A stretch of DNA of 10,132 nt from Bacillota bacterium (GTDB lineage: Bacteria; Bacillota; Clostridia; Saccharofermentanales; UBA5734). The stretch spans positions 1 through 10,132 of the forward strand of contig JAEXPB010000237.1 of NCBI GenBank assembly GCA_023438965.1, written 5' to 3'. Under the pieces are notes generated by a model. The model was not told the DNA's origin and searched no databases. It saw only the letters and a program-made list of their open reading frames with translations. A program made the translations under genes and the position numbers. This document shows, one piece after another, positions 6,056 to 10,132 of the stretch (its first letter is position 1; every line of letters starts with the position of its first letter).

Positions 6056-6865
6056 ATGCGCGCCGAAACCTTCCGTCCCCTGTACAGCCGGTTCAACGCC
6101 TATATGCTGCAGCTGGTCGACATCGGCTGGCTGGATGCCGACGCCCAATGGCATTACGAGGATGTCTGCTCACCCTTCAATAGGTTGTATTTTGTCGCCG
6201 GCGGCGCAGCTTATGTCTATAACCGGGAGATGCGCATGGAACTGCGACCGGGCGGCCTTTACCTGATCCCGGCCGGCCTGACCAATCATTACCATTGCCC
6301 GGCGGTCATGCAGAAAGCCTATTTTCATTTCAACATCCTGCTGCCGAACGGCCTCGACCTGTTCGAAGGCCTGTCCTGCTGCGAGCTGCCGGCGCTGGGC
6401 GACGAAATCGAACAAGCCCGGCAGTTGGTGCGCAGCGCATCCTTGGCCGACACCTTTGCCTTGAAGCAGTTGCTCGACGGCGTCCTGGCCCGCTTTATCC
6501 GGGCGGCCGGCACCGACAGCCTGGCGCTGCGTACCTGGTCCGATTTGCTGGCCCGATTTTTCCAGTTGGTCTGCCGGAAAGTGACCGCGCGAACGCAGGT
6601 CAGCGAGCTGGCCCGCCAACTGGGCGTCACGCCGGACGCCCTGGGCCGCCGCTTCAAGCAGGAGACCGGCAAGACAGTCAGCCGTTATCTGGACGGCCTC
6701 CTGCTGCACCAAGCCTGCCGGATGCTGTTGGCCACCAGCTGCAGCATCGCGGAAATCGCCGAAGAACTGCAGTTCTGCGACCCCTATTACTTTTCCCGCT
6801 ATTTCAAGAGCCGGATGCAGGAAACACCGACCGCCTACCGGCGCCGGCTGGCCAACATGATATAG
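6056..6865 (+). CDS. AraC-family transcriptional regulator
   Basis: A 269-residue regulator with GGAG (6044-6047) 8 bases before the ATG. The N-terminal part (about 25-115) is a cupin-like ligand-binding domain: FNRLYFVAGGAAYVYN, then LRPGGLYLIPAGLTNHYHC. The C-terminal third has two helix-turn-helix motifs, the first about 181-205 (SELARQLGVTPDALGRRF), the second about 230-255 (SIAEIAEELQFCDPYYFSRY), ending in the family signature YFKSRMQETPTAYRRR. It probably senses a sugar and activates the divergent uroD-like gene; the repeats between the two genes are candidate binding sites. Convergent with yjbQ, sharing the hairpin at 6869-6888. The identity of the family is clear, the ligand is unknown. 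Confidence 0.93.
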   Translation: MRAETFRPLYSRFNAYMLQLVDIGWLDADAQWHYEDVCSPFNRLYFVAGGAAYVYNREMRMELRPGGLYLIPAGLTNHYHCPAVMQKAYFHFNILLPNGLDLFEGLSCCELPALGDEIEQARQLVRSASLADTFALKQLLDGVLARFIRAAGTDSLALRTWSDLLARFFQLVCRKVTARTQVSELARQLGVTPDALGRRFKQETGKTVSRYLDGLLLHQACRMLLATSCSIAEIAEELQFCDPYYFSRYFKSRMQETPTAYRRRLANMI

Positions 6866-6868
6866 AAA

Positions 6869-6888
6869 GCTGAGTTTCTAAACTCAGC
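6869..6888. terminator. Bidirectional hairpin terminator between araC and yjbQ
   Basis: A perfect 9-bp inverted repeat, GCTGAGTTT (6869-6877) and AAACTCAGC (6880-6888), lies in the 24 bases between the two convergent stop codons. Read on plus it is followed by CTTATT; read on minus by TTTCT. The U tracts are short, so efficiency may be moderate, but position and symmetry favour a shared terminator. Confidence 0.75.
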
Positions 6889-6889
6889 C

Positions 6890-7390
6890 TTATTCACCGA
6901 TGATCTGGACCTGGACCGTGCGCGGCCGGGCCCGTACCTGATCCCAGTCGATAAAATATGTGTAACCGAATTCGCCGAGATCCAGGGCGCCATTTTCGAT
7001 GACGATGCTCTCGGAGCGGCCAAAAATGCAGGAACGCAGATGGGCTTCGGTGTTCAGGCTGGTCCAGGGTCCGGCTTCGCCGACGCTGTTGCCGAATTCA
7101 ATATGCCGGGGTCCGGGATGCATATATTGGTTTTCCACCCGGCAGGTCGGAATGAGCTTCTCCATGATGTTGCACAGATCCTGTTGCAGGTATTCGAGGC
7201 CGAAATAGGTCTTGTCGTGCGAACATTCCTGGACCATGACCGAGCAGGTGGTGTGATGGGAATAAATCACACAGATGCCGTTCTGGATGCCGGCGCGGGC
7301 AATGATGTCCTTGACCTGCGGCGTGATGTTGTGAAAGGTTGGATGCAAGCCTTCCGATTGAACCTGGATTTTTTCGTGATACATTTTCAT
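6890..7390 (-). CDS. YjbQ/UPF0047 family protein (secondary thiamine-phosphate synthase type)
   Basis: A 166-residue protein, MKMYHEKIQVQSEG. The first ATG (7390) is chosen because AAGGAGG (7400-7406) lies 9 bases upstream; a second ATG at 7384 would be 15 away. The family hallmark is present: SHHTTCSV with His45/His46, a second His pair in YMHPGPRH (His91, His96), EAHLRS with His117, then a glycine-rich GALDLGEFGYTYF near the end. Family members are small beta-barrel trimers binding a metal through conserved histidines; weak thiamine-phosphate synthase activity has been reported for E. coli YjbQ, but the true role is unsettled. At 166 residues it is longer than the usual 130-140, with extra sequence around residues 88-112. 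It follows the TIM-like gene by 59 bases in one operon, which points to phosphosugar or phosphate-ester chemistry more than to thiamine. Confidence 0.88.
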   Translation of the reverse strand: MKMYHEKIQVQSEGLHPTFHNITPQVKDIIARAGIQNGICVIYSHHTTCSVMVQECSHDKTYFGLEYLQQDLCNIMEKLIPTCRVENQYMHPGPRHIEFGNSVGEAGPWTSLNTEAHLRSCIFGRSESIVIENGALDLGEFGYTYFIDWDQVRARPRTVQVQIIGE

Positions 7391-7449
7391 CTGGATTGGC
7401 CTCCTTCAGGCTGATTGATGATTCTACCGGCTGGCAGGATGGACAACAG

Positions 7450-8163
7450 TTAAAATGCCGGCGCAGTGTGGCAGGCGTCCCAGCCTTCCCGCACGGCCCG
7501 GACCATTTCGTCAACCATGGCTGCCCGGTCGGGCGCCAGGGCGATGCCGCTCGAGGATCCGGTGGCTTCGGCGCCGGCCAGCATGATGGCATAGACATCC
7601 CGGCCGGAACGGATGCCGGCGCTCTGCAGGACCAGGATGTCCGGATTGATGGCTTTGATCGCCGCGATCGAAGCCTGGAAATAATCATTGCCGCTGGTCT
7701 GGTTGGAGCCAATCAACTCGGTCGGTTCGGCGACGATGATGTTCGGCTCGAACTGAGCCACCGCCCGGGCTTCGGCGATTGAGTCGGCGCAGACGATGGT
7801 ACCGAGACCAGTCTCGTCGGCCCGACGGATGGTCTGACGCAACTGGGCCAGACTGACCGGTTTCTCGCAATGGTTAAGCATGACACCAACGGCGCCGGCC
7901 GCCTTGATCGACTCGGGCAGGATGTCGGCGACGCCGCGGCCGGGCAGCAGAGAATCCATATGCGGCGCGAAAACATGAATATGGCTGGTTGACTCAGCGA
8001 CCAGCCGGATATCGGCAAACGGCGTCGTGAAAATGATGCCGACCTGGTATTTTTGCGCGGCGGCGTCGGCAGCCAGCGCCAGATCCAGAACCTGCCGGCC
8101 GTAAAGATAGGATTTGGGACCGATTTCGAAAAATGGCGGCTGCAAACAAAGGCCACGGTACAT
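7450..8163 (-). CDS. Triose-phosphate isomerase homologue, archaeal-type
   Basis: A 237-residue TIM-barrel protein. Two ATGs are available: 8169 is only one base from GGGAGG (8171-8176), while 8163 is 7 bases away, so MYRGLCLQPPFF is the preferred start. It resembles the short archaeal-type triose-phosphate isomerases and their EryH-like relatives. All three catalytic positions are visible: Lys17 (IGPKSYLYG), His98 (VMLNHCEKP, matching the NHSE motif) and Glu146 (VAEPTELIG). The phosphate-gripping glycine loops are LQSAGI and ATGSSSGI near the C-terminus. It should interconvert an aldose and a ketose phosphate of three or four carbons. Location in a catabolic cluster, away from glycolytic genes such as gap and pgk, suggests a specialised isomerase (for example a tetrulose phosphate) rather than the housekeeping TpiA. 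It is the first gene of the minus-strand operon with yjbQ. Confidence 0.83.
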   Translation of the reverse strand: MYRGLCLQPPFFEIGPKSYLYGRQVLDLALAADAAAQKYQVGIIFTTPFADIRLVAESTSHIHVFAPHMDSLLPGRGVADILPESIKAAGAVGVMLNHCEKPVSLAQLRQTIRRADETGLGTIVCADSIAEARAVAQFEPNIIVAEPTELIGSNQTSGNDYFQASIAAIKAINPDILVLQSAGIRSGRDVYAIMLAGAEATGSSSGIALAPDRAAMVDEMVRAVREGWDACHTAPAF

Positions 8164-8217
8164 GTTCATTCCTCCCTGGCTTCATGGCGGGTGATCATTG
8201 TCTGTTGCTGAGCCAAG

Positions 8218-8237
8218 TATAGATCGATATTTCTATA
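8218..8237. promoter_or_regulatory. Candidate operator within the TIM-like/yjbQ promoter
   Basis: TATAGA (8218-8223) and TCTATA (8232-8237) form a perfect 6-bp inverted repeat with 8-bp spacer; ATCGAT (8223-8228) is a palindrome within it. It fills the space between the -35 and -10 boxes, so a protein bound here would block the strong promoter. Which regulator binds is unknown; AT-rich palindromes can occur by chance. Confidence 0.45.
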
Positions 8238-8239
8238 AT
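8234..8239 (+). promoter_or_regulatory. Possible -10 box for the rpe-SIS-deoR operon
   Basis: TATAAT on the plus strand, overlapping the first base of the divergent -35. No good -35 is found 16-18 bp upstream (TTGCTG at 8205-8210 is 23 bp away). TATAAA at 8255-8260 is an alternative. Either would give a leader of 70-90 bases containing the repeats at 8261-8309. Confidence 0.35.
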
Positions 8240-8260
8240 GTCAATAATATTAATTATAAA

Positions 8261-8287
8261 CTTTCGTATTGCTTTCTATTAAGAAAG
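8261..8287. promoter_or_regulatory. CTTTC repeats, candidate DeoR-family operator
   Basis: CTTTC occurs at 8261-8265 and 8272-8276, 11 bp apart, and inverted as GAAAG at 8283-8287; the last two form a 6-bp inverted repeat CTTTCT/AGAAAG with spacer ATTA. Arrays of TTTC-type repeats about one helical turn apart are typical binding sites of AgaR-like DeoR-family repressors, and a DeoR-family gene is the third gene of the operon downstream. The sequence is seen; the binding is inferred. Confidence 0.5.
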
Positions 8288-8289
8288 AT

Positions 8290-8309
8290 ATTATGATTAA
8301 GATCATAAT
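8290..8309. promoter_or_regulatory. Perfect palindrome in the rpe leader
   Basis: ATTATGAT (8290-8297) and ATCATAAT (8302-8309) are an exact 8-bp inverted repeat around TAAG, 12 bases upstream of the rpe ribosome binding site. It looks like a dimeric repressor site and may also fold weakly in the transcript. A looser pair with the same half-site (TATGAT/ATCATA) lies at 2911-2939 upstream of rpiR, so a shared regulator is possible. Confidence 0.5.
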
Positions 8310-8334
8310 CACAGCCCAAAGGGGAGGTGGGAAC

Positions 8335-8988
8335 GTGCTCGTTGCGCCCTCGTTGCTGGCGGCGGATTCCGGCTATTATGCCCGGGAAATCGCCTGCGTC
8401 GAAAATGCCGGCGCCCAGTATCTGCATCTGGATGTCATGGACGGCCACTATGTACCGAATTTATCCTTCGGACCCAATATCCTGAACGGACTTCGCCGGG
8501 ACAGCCGGTTGGTTTTTGACGTCCACCTGATGATCAGGCAGCCGGAAAAGCATTATGCGGCATTCATCGCCGCCGGCGCGGACGCGATCACGATCCATCC
8601 GCATACGGCCGCCGACGTGGCCGGGATAGCCGCGGCCTGCCGGGAGAAAGGCGTGCGCTTTGGTCTGGCGCTGAATCCGGCGGATGAGCTGTCCGGCATT
8701 TTGAACTGGTTACCGCTGCTGGACATTCTGCTGATCATGGGCATCCGGCCGGGGTTCGGCGGCCAGCCGATGCTGCCGGGGACAACGGCGCGGATCCGGG
8801 AGTCCGTACGGCTGCGCGAATCGGGCAGCGGCCGGTTCCTGATCAGCGTCGACGGCGGTGTGAATCTCACGAATGCAGCGGCCTTGCAGGCGGCCGGCGC
8901 CGACATCCTGGTCGCCGGCAGCGCGGTCTTCGGCAGCCCGGATCGCCAGGCGGCCGTTGCGGCGCTGCTCCAGCCGGATAGGCAATAG
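8335..8988 (+). CDS. rpe: Ribulose-phosphate 3-epimerase family protein
   Basis: A 217-residue TIM-barrel enzyme. The start is the GTG at 8335: GGGGAGG (8321-8327) lies 7 bases upstream and the product then begins MLVAPSLLAADSGYY, the standard family N-terminus; the frame is open from 8269 but that extension has no family match. Catalytic and metal residues of Rpe are all in place: Ser6, His31 and Asp33 (LHLDVMDGHYVPN, with Met35), His64 (DVHLMI) and Asp173 (SVDGGV). Rpe interconverts D-ribulose-5- and D-xylulose-5-phosphate. One oddity: the loop usually reading MTVNPGFGGQ is M-G-I-R-P-G-F-G-G-Q here (135-144), placing Arg138 beside the substrate pocket. It heads an operon with a SIS isomerase and a DeoR regulator, so it is probably pathway-specific, and might act on another ketose phosphate (AlsE-like epimerases share the fold). 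Confidence 0.88.
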   Translation: MLVAPSLLAADSGYYAREIACVENAGAQYLHLDVMDGHYVPNLSFGPNILNGLRRDSRLVFDVHLMIRQPEKHYAAFIAAGADAITIHPHTAADVAGIAAACREKGVRFGLALNPADELSGILNWLPLLDILLIMGIRPGFGGQPMLPGTTARIRESVRLRESGSGRFLISVDGGVNLTNAAALQAAGADILVAGSAVFGSPDRQAAVAALLQPDRQ

Positions 8989-9002
8989 AAGGAGAGGTAT
9001 TT

Positions 9003-9635
9003 ATGCAACCAGATTCCTTACAAATGGCGCGTCAGTCCTTTATCATTGAATCCCAGGCGATCGCCGACACACTGGCGGCAATGGATTTTACGGCCTTTGC
9101 CGAGGCGGTGGCAGTCCTGAGCCGCTGCAGCCGGATCGCCACCAGCGGTTGCGGCCACTCCGGCATTGCCTGCCGGCACTTTGCCCATTCCCTGTGCTGC
9201 ATTGAACGACCGGCCCGCTTCATTGCGCCGTCGGAAGCCGTGCATGGCGGCATGGGCTTCGTGCAGGCCGGCGATGCGGTTGTCCTGGCTTCCCGCGGCG
9301 GCAAGACAGCCGAGTTGCTGCCGATCCTGGCGATCGCCCGCGCCAAACGGGCGGTCGTCATCAGCGTGACCGAGCACGCCGACTCACCGCTGGGCCGGGA
9401 GTCCGACATCGTCCTGCCCATGAAGGTCGTCCGGGAGAGCGACAAATATGACAGCCAGTCGACGGCCAGTTTCGTCGCCCTGACGGCTGTTTTCGACGCC
9501 TTGCAGGTTGCTTTGATCGAGGAAACCGGTTATGTCAACGAGCAGTTTGCCCTGATCCATCCAGGCGGCGCGGTCGGCGAACGATTGAATGGCCCGCGCC
9601 TGGTTGATCAGGCTGCCCCGGATGTGGTAGACTGA
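9003..9635 (+). CDS. SIS-domain sugar-phosphate isomerase, KdsD/GutQ-like without CBS domains
   Basis: A 210-residue single SIS domain; AAGGAGAGG lies just upstream of the ATG and the gap from rpe is only 14 bases. The order of motifs follows D-arabinose-5-phosphate isomerases: TSGCGHSG (47-54), PSEAVHGGMG (76-85), SRGGKTAEL (97-105) and HPGGAVGERL (186-195). His81, Glu104 and His186 match residues implicated in catalysis in KdsD. The lysine of the usual G-x-G-K-S-G motif is His52 here. The CBS pair found at the C-terminus of KdsD and GutQ is absent. It should convert an aldose phosphate to a ketose phosphate, for example arabinose-5-phosphate to ribulose-5-phosphate, which the co-transcribed Rpe would then epimerise. 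No lipopolysaccharide (Kdo) genes are near, so a catabolic role is more likely. Substrate is inferred. Confidence 0.85.
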   Translation: MQPDSLQMARQSFIIESQAIADTLAAMDFTAFAEAVAVLSRCSRIATSGCGHSGIACRHFAHSLCCIERPARFIAPSEAVHGGMGFVQAGDAVVLASRGGKTAELLPILAIARAKRAVVISVTEHADSPLGRESDIVLPMKVVRESDKYDSQSTASFVALTAVFDALQVALIEETGYVNEQFALIHPGGAVGERLNGPRLVDQAAPDVVD

Positions 9636-9653
9636 GAAAACAGAACGAAAAAG

Positions 9654-9667
9654 AACCGAAACCGGTT
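9654..9667. promoter_or_regulatory. Short dyad before the deoR gene
   Basis: AACCG (9654-9658) and CGGTT (9663-9667) form a 5-bp hairpin; the overlapping AACCGGTT (9660-9667) is a perfect palindrome like the core of LacI/GalR-family operators. It lies in the 46-base gap between the SIS and deoR genes. It may be an operator or a weak transcript hairpin; there is no U tract to call it a terminator. Confidence 0.3.
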
Positions 9668-9681
9668 AGAAAGAGTGTCCT

Positions 9682-10132
9682 ATGATTGCGGGCGAGAAAT
9701 TGAAGATTGACCTGCGGCGGAAGAAAATTCTGGATATCCTGGCCCGGGACGGGCAGGTCCGGGTGGCCGAACTGAGCGTTGAATTGGGCACGACTGTCGT
9801 CACGATCCGCAGCGACTTGGCCGCGCTGGAACGGGATGGCTTCCTGGAACGGGTTTCCGGCGGCGCGATCCAGACGGTCACCAATTTCTACAATCTGGAA
9901 TCGCAGCATCGCAAGCAGGTCAATGTCCCGCTGAAGAAAGCCATAGCTGTGGTGGCGGCGGATCTGGTCAGCGACGGCGAGACGCTGATGATCAATTCGG
10001 GCACGACGACTTTTCTGACCGCTGTCGAGCTCAAGCGCCGCAAGAACCTGAACATTGTCACCAATTCCATGTCGGTGGCGATCGAGCTCAGCTCGCATCC
10101 ATCTTTCCGGGTGATTCTGCTCGGTGGCGAGA
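9682..10132 (+). CDS. DeoR-family transcriptional regulator, 3' partial
   Basis: The frame is open from ATG 9682 to the right edge, giving 150 residues of a protein usually about 250 long. An in-frame TAG at 9667-9669 excludes any start further upstream; the ribosome binding site is weak (AAAGAG, 9670-9675). The N-terminal winged helix-turn-helix is typical of the family: LRRKKILDILARDGQVRVAE, then TIRSDLAALERDGFLERVSGGA (41-62). The effector domain begins after about residue 75 and shows INSGTTTFL (104-112), the phosphate-binding loop of DeoR-type sensors, followed by NIVTNS and VILLGGE. DeoR regulators bind phosphosugars and usually repress their own pathway operon. Placement after the epimerase and SIS isomerase suggests autoregulation, and the CTTTC repeats at 8261-8287 are candidate sites. 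The thymine-poor spacer of 46 bases before it may allow a separate promoter, but none is evident. Confidence 0.92.
   Translation, partial: MIAGEKLKIDLRRKKILDILARDGQVRVAELSVELGTTVVTIRSDLAALERDGFLERVSGGAIQTVTNFYNLESQHRKQVNVPLKKAIAVVAADLVSDGETLMINSGTTTFLTAVELKRRKNLNIVTNSMSVAIELSSHPSFRVILLGGE

Larger units (their letters stand above)
8216..8244 (-). promoter_or_regulatory. Promoter of the TIM-like/yjbQ operon
   Basis: On the minus strand a perfect -35 TTGACA (8244-8239) is followed after 17 bp by TATACT (8221-8216), the strongest promoter in the window apart from the rpiR one. The predicted start near 8209 gives a leader of about 45 bases before the ATG at 8163. Confidence 0.82.

Noticed and set aside
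6021..6266. Small plus-strand open frame overlapping the start of araC (MDLFDQEMEK)
   Set aside because: No ribosome binding site precedes its ATG and it runs out of frame through the araC coding sequence; a leader peptide role cannot be supported.
8269..8334. N-terminal extension of the rpe frame from ATG 8269
   Set aside because: The GGGGAGG before the GTG at 8335 and the family-typical N-terminus after it make the extension non-coding; it also spans the palindrome at 8290-8309.

Overview
The window is a carbohydrate-metabolism region from a bacterium. Most of it is GC-rich, with strong GGAGG-type ribosome binding sites, sigma70-like promoters and intrinsic terminators. This, plus an AbrB-type antitoxin and a MurR/RpiR regulator, suggests an anaerobic, gut- or digester-type lineage, perhaps a GC-rich Bacillota (Clostridia-like). 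Lineage cannot be settled from the sequence alone; no rRNA or housekeeping marker is present. I see no tRNA, rRNA, CRISPR array or insertion sequence.

Layout: (1) 2-1860, plus strand: the 3' end of a large, probably glycosidase-related protein, overlapping by an ATGA junction a complete clan GH-A-like glycoside hydrolase, ended by a clear intrinsic terminator (1894-1919). (2) 2014-2741, plus strand, A/T-richer: a type II toxin-antitoxin pair (AbrB-fold antitoxin, RelE/ParE toxin) with a good promoter and a perfect palindromic operator on its -10 region. (3) 2966-4853, plus strand: a consensus promoter, a MurR/RpiR regulator (HTH + SIS) and a sugar-phosphate isomerase/epimerase of the xylose-isomerase-like TIM-barrel family. 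(4) 4889-6865: a uroporphyrinogen-decarboxylase-like protein (minus) divergent from an AraC-family regulator (plus), with an extended -10 promoter and short direct repeats between them. (5) 6869-8244, minus strand: an archaeal-type triose-phosphate isomerase homologue followed by a long-form YjbQ protein, driven by a near-consensus promoter and closed by a hairpin shared with the convergent araC gene. (6) 8335-10132, plus strand: a ribulose-phosphate 3-epimerase homologue, a KdsD/GutQ-like SIS sugar-phosphate isomerase and a DeoR-family regulator that runs off the end.

Taken together, sections 3-6 encode four sugar-phosphate-handling enzymes (epimerase, TIM-like isomerase, Rpe-like epimerase, SIS isomerase) and three phosphosugar- or sugar-type regulators (RpiR, AraC, DeoR), next to glycosidases. 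The simplest reading is release of an unusual sugar from a glycan and funnelling of its phosphorylated forms into the pentose-phosphate/triose pool. A KdsD-like aldose-ketose isomerase plus Rpe would turn a D-arabinose-5-phosphate-like compound into ribulose-5-phosphate and then xylulose-5-phosphate. No kinase or transporter lies in the window, so the substrate is unknown. Substitutions in the Rpe and SIS active-site loops (positions 8740-8748 and 9156-9158) hint at non-standard substrates. The intergenic spaces carry several palindromes and repeats that look like operators. Six start codons were placed by ribosome binding site position, at 499, 2090, 2454, 8335 on the plus strand and 5947, 8163 on the minus strand.
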